64,000 nucleotides of DNA from Ceratothoa steindachneri (taxonomy: Eukaryota > Arthropoda > Malacostraca > Isopoda > Cymothoidae), in contig OZ018327.1 in NCBI GenBank assembly GCA_963969495.1, positions 35,017,175-35,081,174 of the forward strand, given 5' to 3'. Below the pieces are notes generated by a model. That model searched no databases. It worked only from the letters and a program-made list of their open reading frames with translations, and was not told the DNA's origin. Shown here piece after piece: positions 22,084-33,440 of the stretch (position 1 is its first letter; each line of letters opens with the position of its first letter). A program made the position numbers and the translations under genes.

Positions 22084-22757
22084 CTCAGAATCGACTTCTG
22101 ACCAAAAAGGATCAAAGTATGATCATCATCGTAATCATCATCGTGAGTCCAAAGAGCACCCATACAGCCCAGACAGGGTAACCCGGCCCCTGACTCCCAT
22201 TGTTGTTTTAAAAACAGCGGAGTTGCATAATGGAGATTCTCTGGACTGCGGTGCAAAGACCTCCCAGAAACAAAATGATGACCCAGGCAACCAAATCTCA
22301 TCTAGGGCATGGTCCTGCAGACAATGCCCCCCAGTGGGAGGTTCCATCGACCTGTACAGAGGCAGAAGTAAGAAAGAGTCAGTCCAAAAGCATACTCTGG
22401 TTGAGTACCAAGTGACTCTGGGGTCCACAAAGCCATAGTCCCAACTTCTGTCAAAACAGAAGAGAAGGAAGTGAAAAAAAAGACAAATGTAAAAGAAGGT
22501 ACCTAAGGTACTAAATAACTAAACTAAACTGTTAAAAATAAAAACCTAAATCCATCTAAAGCTAACGAACTACCCAAATATTGGGTATTCTGGAGAAGCA
22601 GAAGGGAAACAATAGCAAGGGGAGTTGGAAAGAAGGATAGAAATAATTGAAAGGAAAACTGAAGAAAGAAGAGGCTAAGCTTGGGTCGGATGGGGCCCTG
22701 AATCCCATCAGCACGGCGGTCAGGATGGCAAATCACCACGGCCCTTACGGGGCCTTA
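22084..22757 (-). other. Element A 5' untranslated region
   Basis: Non-coding. The segment about 22675-22745 (GAGGCTAAGCTTGGGTCGGA ... GTCAGGATGGCAAATC) matches 30020-30112, the 5' end of element D, so it marks a shared 5' UTR module near the element's start. Confidence 0.7.
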
Positions 22758-22854
22758 CTGATCTCACTGACACCATAGATGTAATTACACTCAAGAGAAC
22801 ATGGCAATAAATTTATTCATCTTGATGTGCTTTGTGCAATGAATGGTACTTGTA

Positions 22855-24029
22855 CAGTCACCGCAATGGAAATTGATTGAGTTGCACTAGAAATACACAA
22901 AAAAGCACTATCAAATTTGGTTACATTTCAGAGCATAAGAACGGTTTGTTTACAAACATCATACATCTGGAAGATCTGTACAGCCTCATAGTTTGAAAGA
23001 AAACGATACCAGCTCTCAGCTGTTGCATAGTACATGCTACCTTGCCGCTAGTTTTCTGCTCGGTTGGGCTATTTTCGTTGTGTTCATATTGGTGAATATT
23101 ATTTTTGTGTGTGTGATTTTAGAGATGCCTAACCACCTCTCTGAAGAGGAGGGAGAATTTGTCTACAGAGATCTGTTGCTAGACAGGAAGAGGAGAAGCA
23201 ACCATCAGGAGGGTGGCTGCTACGGCTCGCAGTTTACCACCCAACATTTTCCCCAAGTGGAAACTCAGGATTGGGGGAACAAAAGAAGATTTCTAGGAAG
23301 ACTGATCTGCTACAGAGGGAGGTGTTGAAGAATCCCTTCATTACAGCCGCCGAACTAAAAAAGAATCATCTCAAGCTGCTGGAACATGTGTTGATTCAGA
23401 CAATTCAACATCGCCTGCAGAAGGACCTCAGGATCCCAAGTTGACGCACTTGGCTTTTGCGGAGATATCTTCACTGGACTGAAAACAATTGGATGAAAGA
23501 TGCTTCAAGGGTATCAGAGAGGGGTGAGCAGGAAAGGGTGATGACCCCTGCTATACCATTCATAGTGTTAAACACCACAACCAGGTGATGGTGTGGGGGG
23601 GGAGGGCTTTTAGTGGAAAAGATGGGAGGGGTGGCTTATATACCTTGAAACACTACAATGAACAGTGATCGTTACATGAATGTTCCGGAGGACCATCTTC
23701 TGCCTAAATTCTATTCAATATTTTGCAGTCGCCTGGGAACAGCCCTGACCTAAACCCTATCGAAAATTGCTGGGCTTTCATAAAAGACCAGCTCACCACT
23801 GCCAACACCTCCTCCATTCCATGACTCAAGGAGATGAAAGCCCTCTAGACTACTCTGGACAATAAATACTTCAAGGACTGTCTGTATCAATGCCCAGGCA
23901 TCTTCGTTTGGTCCTGAGATAATAAAATATTGACAGGTATAAAAATTAGTTTTTAAACACTTTTTAAATGTTTTTTCTCGTGAAATTGGCCCTTTTGGGG
24001 GAGGCATTCAATTTCTGTTGTGGTGACTG
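22855..24029 (+). mobile_element. Tc1-like DNA transposon, 1175 bp, intact ends
   Basis: The left end is CAGTCACCGCAATGGAAATT. The right end is the complement of CAGTCACCACAACAGAAATT, finishing ...GGTGACTG. Flanking TA is seen at 22853-22854 and 24030-24031. It inserted about 100 bp upstream of element A's 5' end. Confidence 0.93.
23125..23985 (+). pseudogene. Tc1-like transposase, decayed and internally deleted
   Basis: It starts MPNHLSEEEGEFVYRDLLLD, opening the paired-type DNA-binding domain. It continues with shifts through NPFITAAELKKNHLKLLEHV and IQHRLQKDLRIP, then HLHWTENNWMKDASR-like and MVWGG. It ends with SPDLNPIENCWAFIKDQLTT (third catalytic region) and LWTTLDNKYFKDC. The stretch normally holding the second Asp (a QD..PCH motif) is absent between EDHLLPKF and SPDLNP, and the first DE is not conserved. 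It is inactive. Confidence 0.9.
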
Positions 24030-24031
24030 TA

Positions 24032-24835
24032 TAGTCCATTAAATATAGTAAAAAATACTTTAATATCTACCCCTAATTCTGTAAGTAATTCCTGATTTAT
24101 CTAACCATTTGTTATATAATAATATGTTTTACTTGTAAAAGATTTTATGGATACTGCATAATTTAAATGAATAAAAATATAACAGGTGTTGGAAAGAGAT
24201 GTGAAAAACTAGTAAGAATTTGTTTCATCATATTTCATACTTTTGCACTTTCAGGTCATTATTAATAGTTATTAAATACACAAAAGAAAAGCACTGCTAG
24301 CAAACAGTTATTTCATGGGAGAACTCTAGAGCCGGAATAAGAGACAATTTAGACTTTAGCGTAAATAATGGATGACACGTGGCTATGGACAAGTTTAGCC
24401 ATACAAATTAAAATGTATTATTTCTTATTTTTCATGTAATAAAAAATTCAGTGTGTCAATATGATTCAATGTAAAAGAGGGACTACAGTAATGATGCAGC
24501 GCATCATATAGTTATCAGCTTCAGTTTAGGAATTACCTGTGATTTTAGTTTATTAACATAAGGCTTTTAGACAAACAACTGACTATGGGAAATTCAGATG
24601 CAATAGTAATGTTTGTTATATGGGAGAACTGAGTGAGCTCAACTCTATCCCATGGACTGCAGCTCTAGTACGAATGCTGATGTGCCAAGTTATTTACCCA
24701 AGGTAGTAGCCGTAACTCCATGGTGGCAATCTGGACACGAGGCTCTATTTATTGCAAGTTCTATTTCCTCATTCAACACGTGGATTGTCTAGGCTTAGGG
24801 GATTTCTCTTCCTATGCATATACAAATGTGCTATA
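24032..24835. other. AT-rich, no recognised gene
   Basis: I see no coding motif or repeat structure. The ORF at 24720-24950 overlaps the mariner end and is not convincing. Confidence 0.5.
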
Positions 24836-24837
24836 TA

Positions 24838-25215
24838 TGAGGGGTCTTCACAAAAGGTTTGTGGAAAAATGGAATAAAATAAAAACAAAAAAGTATATAT
24901 TTTATCTTCCAACAAAAGCTATATTGAGGTCCAAAGACTTTTGGAAGTGAAGATATCAGCCATTTAAACTATTTCTCTTATAATTAAAGTAAGTTAAAAC
25001 AGCTCTTATAACTAACATAAGAAAAATGAGTGCCTGTCATGGTGTTTTTTAGAGGGTTGAACACAAAAAAGTTGGATGGTACTAGATCAGTACTGTGCGG
25101 GGGAATGTAAAATAAACTCCCAATGAAATTCTTGCAAAGATGACTTTGTCAAAGAAGTGCAATGAGTGGGGGACATTATCGTGATGAAAGAGGCGTCTTA
25201 TGTAAAGATTTCCAG
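24838..25215 (-). pseudogene. 3' half of a mariner element
   Basis: A mariner-type terminal repeat, GAGGGGTCTTCACAAAAGGT, lies at about 24840. Reading minus from about 25200 gives HHDNVPHSLHFFDKV (second catalytic Asp region), then, after shifts, VPSNFFVFNPLKNTMTGTHF (worn SPDLAPSDFFLFP.LK). Sequence continues to the terminus. The 5' half and the other inverted end are missing. Confidence 0.75.
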
Positions 25216-25386
25216 GATGCTTTTCCACTATACCGTTGTGGTTTTAATAAAAAACAATAGCAGAGCATAACTGAGAGGAAACACTACTTCCAATTTTAAC
25301 AAAATTGAGCCACATCAGATATGGTTAGTCACAGGATGGAATCCTGATTCAGGTCTACTTCCCAGTGGCTACCATACACTAGATGC

Positions 25387-25560
25387 CCAGGGTTCAGATT
25401 CCATGTTAATCAGTACAAGGTTTGAATTCAGTGTTAATCAGTATATGGTTCAGATTCCATGTTAACCAGTACCTGGTTCAGTTTCCATGTTAATCAGTAC
25501 CTGGTTTGATTCCATGTTAATCAGTACCTAGTTCGGATTCCATGTTAATCAGTAAGTCTC
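25387..25560. repeat. 28-bp tandem repeat, about six copies
   Basis: The unit contains GTTAATCAGTACCTGGTTCA plus GATTCCAT. Copies begin at about 25400 and run to 25555. One copy is 27 bp. Confidence 0.9.
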
Positions 25561-25649
25561 CACTAAGAAATAAAGGCAGCTTAAGTGAGTTCAAATTAGT
25601 GGTAAAAACCCTTACCATTAACCCCCCCAAAAAACTTTTGTAAAAGGGA

Positions 25650-25765
25650 AGTGATGTTGAATACCATTAATGTGAACAGGGAAATAATTGAGTTAAATAC
25701 TAGTAGTAAGGCATCTGGCCCAGACAACATTCATTCTAGGTTACTCAATCGGGTGGTCCATATTT
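25650..25765 (+). pseudogene. Short reverse transcriptase fragment (non-LTR)
   Basis: The plus frame reads NVNREIIELNTSSKASGPDN followed by IHSRLLNRV. This matches the start of the RT palm in jockey/CR1-like elements (LN..KA.GPD.I...LL). Nothing else of the element is visible. It is on the opposite strand to elements A-D. Confidence 0.65.
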
Positions 25766-26024
25766 TTTATTTTTTTCACTGGTCTGTTTCCCCCCAAAGT
25801 GTTCCTTTTGGTTGAAAAACACCCACAGCAAAGTTTTATTGATATGTATTTATATTTAGAGGTGGCTCAATGGATCCGAAGTTCCTCCAGATGAGATATA
25901 GAACGCAGTCATTTCACTAGATTGGTTTCTTCCCAACATTAACAAGCCTGGGTCCCCCCTACTGGGTCTTCTACAGTGGGTATTAGCTGCTCATTGGCAG
26001 GAGAGTCGTGATGACCAATATCAC

Positions 26025-26832
26025 TCAGTGTTGCTCAGTAAGGTCCACTTGCGAGTGTCAGGGAACTTTTTGCGGTGTTCAGCAACAACACTCGGAACAA
26101 ACTGTAATTGTTCCTCATCCTTTGTCCGGCAGCCAGAGAAATCCTCGACCAAGGCAACGGTACATTCAGCGTGATTGTTGGTAATAGCCAATATGCTGAT
26201 GAAACTCTTTGCAGCACTGAAGCTAGGCTGATGCTTCCATTGAGCTGCCAGATATTCGAGGAAATCATATGGAAGACGCAAGGTCTTGAAAAGAAGTCTT
26301 GATTTCTTGTCATCAAGTCAACTAAAGTCTTCTCTTGAATTCATTTCACGTCAATAGTTGCAAGCTTCAACGGCCCTTTCTCCCCTTCTTTCTCTTCCAT
26401 AGCTATAACTATCTTGTTCTTGCCGCTATTGTCCAAATCACCATCAAACAATGCCAAAGCGAAGTCTTCCTCTCTGTAGCGTTGGATATGTCAATGTTAA
26501 TTGTGTGATACATCTGACATTGCTTCAGCAACTTCAGGTAATTTCTCAGGGCATTCACAGCAATGCTGGCTGTTAACCACGTTTCAACGTAAAAATGTGA
26601 AAAGAAGATGCAGAGTTCTCATAATCCTTGATGATCACGTGCTGTCAGCTTAAACTGCAAGCGAAACATCCAGACTTTGAAGGTGTAGATCACCTTTGCC
26701 ATCCATTGGGCTTGATGTATGGCTCCTGAAGCTGCAAAGTGGATGCCTCCAGGAGGGACAACTCAAAGAAAGATGATAAGCGGCTCCAGGAGCTCTCTGT
26801 AGTCATCTCTGAGCTGAGTGACTTTAATGGCC
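26025..26832 (-). pseudogene. Decayed copy of an uncharacterised arthropod repeat protein
   Basis: Reading minus with frameshifts: LRDDYRELLEPLIIFL, GAIHQAQWMAKVIYTFKVWM, FRLQFKLTARDHQGL, ETWLTASIAVNALRNYLKLL, DFALALFDGDLDNSG, LPYDFLEYLAAQWKHQPSFS, TKDEEQLQFVPSVVAEHRKK. I recognise this as the C-terminal half of a protein found in many copies in arthropod genomes. I know no function for it. The N-terminal half is absent; the sequence joins directly and in frame to the endonuclease of element D at about 26833. It could belong to an undescribed mobile element. Confidence 0.7.
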
Positions 26833-27451
26833 ACCCCCCAATCAAAATCAGGCTGTGCATCCGAAGAGCACAAAGATAGGTCAAGGCATGAAAATGAAGC
26901 GGTTCTCGGACAGTGATGTGTAAACTCATCCACGTTTAGGACACCCATCTCAAGCTCTTCAATCAGATCGGCAAGGACTTGTCCCCTGGGATTTATGGAG
27001 TAATCTCCCCAGAGAGGATGACTGCCATTCAGATCTCCAAGCAAGAGATAGGGCCTCGGCAACCGTGCCACGACGCGGCGGAAGTCCCCTGCGTCGAAGT
27101 CAGCTGACGGTGGAATGTACGCAGAAATGATAGTATACCTGCTATCCAGGTGCAGCTGCACAGCCAATGCCTGGAAGGGGGTATCTAAAGAGAAAGGAAG
27201 AACTGAGACATCATGCCGGGTGTAAACCGCGCATCCCCCAGCCCAGCCATCCCGCAGTGGTGGGGTCGCAAGACCCTTATACCCCGGGAGGGCAGGCAGG
27301 GGGCCCGGAGTCCACGGCAATTCCATTGAAGGAATATGCCCTCCAGGCCTAGCTCGGAGGAGATGCGGGGGCCCTGCTCAAACTGAAGACCCTCGCGGGA
27401 ATGGCCGTAAGCTTCCCGGGGACAGAACCCCGGGAGCTGTTGGCCGGACAA
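26833..27451 (-). pseudogene. Element D endonuclease, truncated
   Basis: It reads GIFLQWNCRGLRAP (N-terminal motif, then the deletion), and the other frame GYKGLATPPLRDGWAGGCAV, YIPPSADFDAGDFRRVVARL, LLGDLNGSHPLWGDYSINPR, and SFSCLDLSLCSSDAQPDFDW. The LQET segment present in C is deleted. The ORF continues in frame into the unrelated sequence at 26832. Confidence 0.88.
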
Positions 27452-29356
27452 AGCGCTGAAGGCGCTGTTGCCTTCGAGGACTTATTGGGGGAGGTTGGGC
27501 TTGCCATGCGAGTCTTTTCCTCCCTCCGCCTCAAAACCTTAGGCGGGCATTGCGGCTTCGGAGGTGGGGGGGCCTCTTTTCGAGGAACCACCGTCTCCGA
27601 GCCACTCGCTCCACCTTGGGGCGTGGGCGAAGCTCCTTTGTTGCTGTCCTCCTTTCGGGGGACAGCTTTAGGAACCCCCGAAGATGGCCTAGCGACCATC
27701 TTCAGGGGTGTTGCCTCCTGTGAGTCTAACGACTCGGTGGAGGCGCGTGGCCGTTTCGCCTTACAGGAAGTGGTCACGCTGGGGGAAGAGGGGGAAGCCC
27801 TGGTTTTAGCTGGGGCTGGGTATGAACCCTTTTTGCCGCCAGCTTTACAAGGGGAGTGCCCAGATTGGGTAGAGCCCGCAGAAGGGCTCCGAATGGGCGC
27901 GGAAACAACCGTGCTCATTGGCCTGGATGGGCCAGGAGCAGAGGGTGCCTTTCTAACTATTGAGGCATATGACGTCCCAGGCAGAGCCAGACGCGCCAGG
28001 ACCAAGTCCTTAGCCTCGCGGAATGAGAGTCGATCCTGGGCCTGAATGGCCAGGATTTCTTTCTCAAGGAGATATGCACCACATTGCTTCGAAGAAGCAG
28101 GGTGCGGCTCTCCGCAATTGACACAATTGGCCACACACGATTTTGACTTATCGTGTGCGACCTTGGAGCAATTTACACATACTTCGGGTGACCCTGACTT
28201 TGCACATCTACATGAGCGATTCGTATGGCCGAAGCGGTGACAGTAATAGCACCGCCGCGGCAGTGGCACGAATGCCTTCACGAGGTAGCGGTACCAACCG
28301 GCACGCACCGACTCAGGGAGCTTGTCACAGTCGAACGTGATGAAGAGTGTAGGGGTGGGTCTCGATGCTCCTCCCTGTTTTCTCATCACACGTTCGACCT
28401 TGACCGCCCCATGGTCAGCCAGCTCTAGGGTGATGTCCTCAATGGAGTAGTCAACGAGTTCCCTCGCATAAACTACTCCTTTCACAAAGTTCATGGTAGA
28501 GTGCGGCATCACACTCACCGGGGTGCCTCGGCGGAATTCACCTTCGGCTCTCTACCAATTGCACTAGCTAATCCTCTCCTCTGATGGATCATGTTGCCCT
28601 TGGACAACATGGTGCTATCAGTGGAGCGAATAACGAGGAAGCGTTTGAAGCCAGCGGGCTCGAAAATGCCAGGTAACCTCTGAATCAGGGGCCCCGATGT
28701 CATCGAGGCTCCGCCCTGTGCACTCTTGGTATTAGTATTAGTCAGGGGCTCCGCAACCGGGAGGGCAGAGGGGGCGGATGTGCCGATCTTGGCTTGGTGG
28801 CTTGCCAGAGTGGCAGCAGACCCATCCGTCCCCGCAGCCCCCGCGGATGGAGAGGAGCCCTGAGTCTTTTTTGTCTCTTTAGTCTTTTTCTTTTTTGAAG
28901 AAGAGGGCGGGGAATGAACCCGTTTCTCACCTCCACCGGAAGAAGCCCCCAGGCCAGGTCCTTCTCCCAAATGGAGAAGGTCCTGGTAGTCGTGGGGGCA
29001 CAGGTCGGAGGAGATCCCTCCCCTTCTTGTACTGCTTCGGAAACCACAGCTGTTTGAGGAGGACCTTGCATCGGGGCGGATTCGGGTTCGGTGCTTGGCG
29101 CCAAGCCAGGATTCCCCCCCATGGAAGGCTGGGTTTCCTCAAGGACCATGTCTATCTCAGAGGGGGCCTCCAGTTGGCCATCCCCCCCCCCCAAGATATC
29201 GCAGGTCCCGTTGGCAGTATCGTCACTAGTCTTCTTTGGGAAGGCATGGGCCTTGACCCCGGCAAGGTTCAATATTCTTGCCAGCAGGTCTTTTGAGGGA
29301 AGCGACCGAAGGGGCCTGGCTTCCCTCTCCCCCCCTAAAGGGGTTTGCCCTACCAA
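27349..29356 (-). pseudogene. Element D ORF1 (gag-like), most complete of its family here
   Basis: The N-terminal ORF starts at 29356 (MVGQTPLGGEREARPLRSLP). After a frameshift the middle reads LIQRLPGIFEPAGFKRFLVI. Then 28518-27349 reads STMNFVKGVVYARELVDYSI, PTPTLFITFDCDKLPESVRA, CYYCHRFGHTNRSCRCAKSG and CVNCSKVAHDKSKSCVANC with CVNCGEPHPASSKQC (three CCHC-type knuckles). A basic Ser/Pro-rich tail follows. About 45 bp present in B is missing near 28532. The protein would bind the element RNA. Confidence 0.9.
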
Positions 29357-30113
29357 GCCGCTTCAATGTGGAATGGCTGGCTAAGGGCTGCCTGCTGGCT
29401 TTCTTGGCAGTCCTGTTGGAAAGAACAGAGGGGACTGCCGCTGGTTATAGGGAGGCGCCCGAAAGCACCTCCAGAGAAGGGGGTGAGGGGGAGTCCCCTA
29501 CACCCGTAAGCGAAGGAGAGGAGTAAGCCTCCTCTCCGGTTAGAGATATATGGAGGGTCCCCTGAGCAAGCGCAGGGGGGGGGGGAACCTCCATTTTTTT
29601 GCTGGAGCTGCCCAAGGGCAGCTCCGTCGATGTTATAGGGGAAGTTGGGTGTTGGTTTTTTTTTTATACTCATCATTGGGCATGGTGACCCTCTTTTTAA
29701 CACGGGATGCAATCGCGCATCACCTCTCGCAGTAGCCCGCACTGCGAGAGGTGCTTACAAGCCTGGCAGAGCCAGGAGAGGAAAAGGGATGTGAGGAAGG
29801 TATGGGTGGGGATGAAGCAGGTTGTTAAAAACCAGCCACCCCAGATCGGAGCTCAGGGGTTAGGGAACATAGTCCCTTCCCCCCTCAGCCTCGATGCTGG
29901 ACGGTTGGCTGAGAGGAAGGTCAGCATCTACCCTGTGAAATTAGAGGCTGACCAGAGTAAGTTGTGGGAGAGGTTGTATGAAAAGCGACGAGGTAGGAGA
30001 GAAATACAGGCTATCTGAAGGAAGGAAGAGAGGCTAAGCTGGGGCCGGACAGAGCGCTGGATCCCGTCAGCACAGCGGCCAGGATGGCAAATCGGCGCGC
30101 CCCTTACAGGGGG
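29357..30113 (-). other. Element D 5' untranslated region
   Basis: GC- and purine-rich non-coding sequence. The end near 30020-30112 matches element A's 5' end at about 22675-22745. Small ORFs here show no motif. Confidence 0.65.
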
Positions 30114-30205
30114 GATCCAACGCATTCACCAAAAGGCTCCCGTCTGAGAAACGGGTCACCTTCGACTCTCTACCAATCACACTAGCTAAAGCTAGTATTT
30201 TGTTC
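30114..30205 (-). pseudogene. Small gag fragment of the B/C/D family
   Basis: The minus frame reads ALASVIGRESKVTRFSDGSL followed by LVNA. This matches ANVIGREPKVTYFSDRSLLENA in element B. It covers part of the segment deleted from D's own gag at about 28532. Confidence 0.8.
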
Positions 30206-30489
30206 CCTACTAAGATCACTTTAATCACTTTATATTTATTTTTCATAAATTTATTTTTCATTTTTTTACTATTTTTATTACCATTTTTACACACTTAAAT
30301 AAACTTAGCTAGATCTTTTAGAGGAACTAGTTTTTGTGGAGATGAGATGATCTTTTTTATGGAGAATTTCAGTTTCAACATGGATTCTTCGTGTACAACT
30401 TCCCCTAAACCTGTTCTACAACTTTCCAGTTTATTTAGTGATTGAAAAAAATTAATAACATTGGCATTTGGCTAATTGTGAATTAATTA

Positions 30490-30740
30490 AAGTATATAAA
30501 AAACATTTTCCACAATAAAGTAAAAAGCATTTTCCATTTGGTTTATTTCTAGGAATTTTTTTTTACAGGAAAAATAACACCTTGTAGATTTGAACTAGGA
30601 TTCAAACATTTATTTATTGGTTTTTGGTAAACAAATACATTGCAAGTGATTTGCCACAATAAAGTATATAAAAAACATTTTCCACAAAGTAAGTAAAGAG
30701 CATTTTCCATTTGGTTTATTTCTTTGTACAGGAAAAATAA
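30490..30740. repeat. Duplicated AT-rich module
   Basis: Two copies (about 30490-30570 and 30655-30740) share ATATAAAAAACATTTTCCAC and AGCATTTTCCATTTGGTTTA. A third worn copy lies near 31450-31500. Confidence 0.75.
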
Positions 30741-30779
30741 CTAAATTAAAGGAGACTGTTCTTGGGGAGATATCACAGC

Positions 30780-32360
30780 AGGGGGCCCCCCCTCCTACAA
30801 TGATCCTGAATTTCAATCAATTGGGGGGGTCTGAGGGCATAGCCCCCTAATATATAATCATAATTGTTTATAGAATAATGTCCTAATGTTTATAGAGGTG
30901 AATGATTTAACCAAATGATTTCAATGCCTTTAATCGTTTTGCGAATTATAATGGGAGTGGGGGTGGGGTCTGACGTCAGAAATGACTGATTTGAATTTTT
31001 ATTTTGTTTTTCAATTAATCTTTTTATTAGATCCTCATTTAGAGTTATTTTTATTTTTCAATATATTTTTTCCCATTTTATTAATTTTATTACCTTTTTT
31101 TATACATTTAAATCTATTTAACTAGATTGTTTAAAGGAACTAGTTTTTTTTTAGCCATTTGGGTGTAGTACAAATGTATTTTATGCAGTTTGAAAATGGA
31201 ATCCGTTTTTGAATAGTGCCCATCATCTATTGCCAAATTATTAACTATTTTCGGATTGAGATCAATTTTTTAACTTTTTGGAAATTCATAATTTACTTAA
31301 AATTAAAATCGATTGAGAGGTTTGTGGATGGGCATTAGATATCACCCAAAAATATTAAACGCGTCTGGCGGGATGCACCAAGTTCAATCCCTAAATACGG
31401 AGTGATTCCCATTTATCAAACGGGAATTATTTCAGAAGTATACTCACTGCAATAAAGTAAGTAAACAGCATTTTTCCATTTGTTTAGTTTCGGGCATTTA
31501 AAAAAAAAAAATGGCACCGGCTATATTTCGAATAGGACTCAAACGCGCATGAATATTCAGGCAGGGGTGAATGAAATATAAAAACACACAAATCCACTTT
31601 GGGGGCCAAGCCATCAATCTACAGATTTACCACATATTAGAACAGGGATGAAATATTTGGTAAACATATAGACGAGCGGCCCAGCCAGGAAAAATTATTT
31701 TGTGTAAATATCATTCACCTGTCTCTGAATATTCGCAAAACGATTAAAGGCGCCGACATGATGTAGTTAAAGCATTCACCTCTTTAAATGTCAGAACATT
31801 ATAAAAATTAGGATTATAGTTAAATATGTAGATTATCGCCGCGAATGATGGGACGTACTATTTCGTCCGTGTTCCAAAATGTTTCACATTTTTGCAGTAC
31901 ATTTAAGTTGACGGCTTATGTGGGGGTAAACACAATGGGGGGACTACACTACGATGATCCTGAGTTTCATTAAATTGGGGGGGGGTCTGGGGGGCACAGC
32001 CCCCCAGTATATAATCCTAATTATTAATAGAATAATAATTCGAAAAGGACTCAAACGCGCATGAATATTCTGACACAAGTGAACGATAATATTTACACAC
32101 AAATTTTGTGGGGGGCCGGGCCGCTAATCTACATATTTACCGGATTATATACTGGGGGGCTGTGCCCCACCGACCCCCCCCAAGTTAATGAAACTCAAGA
32201 TCATCGTAGTGCGGTCCAAGCATCGTGCTTACCCCCCCCCCCCCTACGAGCCGTCCCCTATAAATGTACTGCAAAAACGTGAAACATTTTGTAACACAGA
32301 CGAAATAGTACATCTTATCGGCCGGGCCGCTCGTCTACATATTTACCAAATATTTTGCGC
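30780..32360. repeat. G-rich fold-back repeat cluster
   Basis: A module containing GATCCTGAGTTTCATTAAAT, a G-run, GGCACAGCCCCCCAGTATAT and TAATC occurs at about 30780-30890 and 31955-32015 in plus orientation and at 32141-32210 in minus. The last two belong to a long inverted repeat: arms 31649-32010 and 32141-32360 share ATATTTGGTAAA, GACGAGCGGCCC, ACTATTTCGTC and TTTTGCAGTACATTTA, around a loop of about 130 bp. A further shared piece, ACTCAAACGCGCATGAATAT, occurs at 31540-31560 and 32048-32070. No protein is encoded. Confidence 0.8.
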
Positions 32361-32449
32361 CACCGATCTTCAGGTTTACCAAATAAACCATCTGATGATC
32401 ACTATTTTCCAATGCTTCCACACCTTAATGGGTGTACAATAGAATTAAC

Positions 32450-33440
32450 TTGTCTACAGAGTTAAGGGGATTTGGCTGGTACGTTTACGAAATAAACCGG
32501 TATGCACAATAGAATGTCCAAAGAATGATAAATTGTAAATGAAACAAGAAATTTACCGTTCTATTCGGTGAGATGAAGTAAATACAACATTTTCGCCACC
32601 GAATGAAAACTAACGAAGAAACTTTTATCTGGGAACAAATTCTGACTTGTTTTGGGTCAAGATAGTAAAATAAGAAGTGTTGTATTTGTATCGACAGGTT
32701 AGCTTACAGGTTTTAGAGCCACGCTTTGTATCTGGATATTGCATTTATTTTCTGTGGAGAGGAGAAATAATTAATTAGCCTTATTCATTTCTCTTCTTCC
32801 ACACACACTAAAAAAATTTTATGTTGCTCTCACTATTCCTATTCTCTTGTCATTTATATATTTTTTCCCAAACGCAAATTCTAGCACCACACTCAGTCCA
32901 TAATCCTCCCTTCTCTCCACCTCCTCCTACTTTTCTCTTCCCAGCTCTATCACCAATTCTTCTTTTAATTTATCCCTCTCAAGATTCTGGCCCACATACC
33001 CCACAGTCAAACGTTCTATAGATTCTCTCTGCCCCAATAGGCACCACTCACATCTGTCATTATATTATATTGTGGGGGACTTTGATTTTGTCTTCCCGTG
33101 GTGATGGTGCTTTTTGTGGGTGGGTTTTGACGGAGGCGGATGACCTTTGATAGGCCCTTGTGGCTTTTGTTATCCGTAAAATTATGTTATGTTATGTTAT
33201 GTCCTCTCCCCTATGCTAAATGGAGGCAGTAAGTGGTTATTTGATTGTGATTAGGGGGAGGAGAGGACTCAGTTATGCAATATGGGCCCTCAAGCAGGTG
33301 TGTTCTAAGAACCCAAGTACTCCTTAAGAATATGAAGAGAAAACAAAGAAATATTTATTTATCTGGTTTACTTGGGAAGACTAGAAAATAAGTATAGTCG
33401 CCAGGTTAGTAAACCGATGGTAGGAGAATACGGGGTTGGA
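32450..33440. other. No recognised gene
   Basis: AT-rich, with a C/T-rich patch at 32850-33000 and four TTATG units at about 33183-33202. The small ORF at 32821-33021 has no motif. Confidence 0.45.

Larger units (their letters stand above)
7545..22757 (-). mobile_element. Non-LTR retrotransposon A, split by three insertions
   Basis: The minus-strand order is: 5' UTR (about 22757-22084), ORF1 gag (22083-21348, then 16545-16034), ORF2 endonuclease (16025-15270), reverse transcriptase (15135-14640, 10290-9829, 9028-8630) and RNase H with C-terminal region (8307-7545). The pieces are collinear and each break falls at an insertion. C lies within ORF1 (about 16549-21347), B within the RT (10301-14630), and a solo LTR within the RT (9033-9828). 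Endonuclease plus RNase H places it in the I/R1-like group. It is older than its insertions, with many frameshifts and stops. Confidence 0.9.
26833..30113 (-). mobile_element. Non-LTR retrotransposon D (5' part only)
   Basis: The order on the minus strand is 5' UTR (30113-29357), ORF1 gag (29356-27349) and the ORF2 endonuclease (27451-26833). RT and RNase H are missing because the element stops at 26833, where the uncharacterised repeat protein begins. Close identity to C (20016-21320) and B shows common family membership. The endonuclease has a roughly 250-bp deletion at about 27303 relative to C, joining GGGGGC to CCGGAGTCC. Confidence 0.88.
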
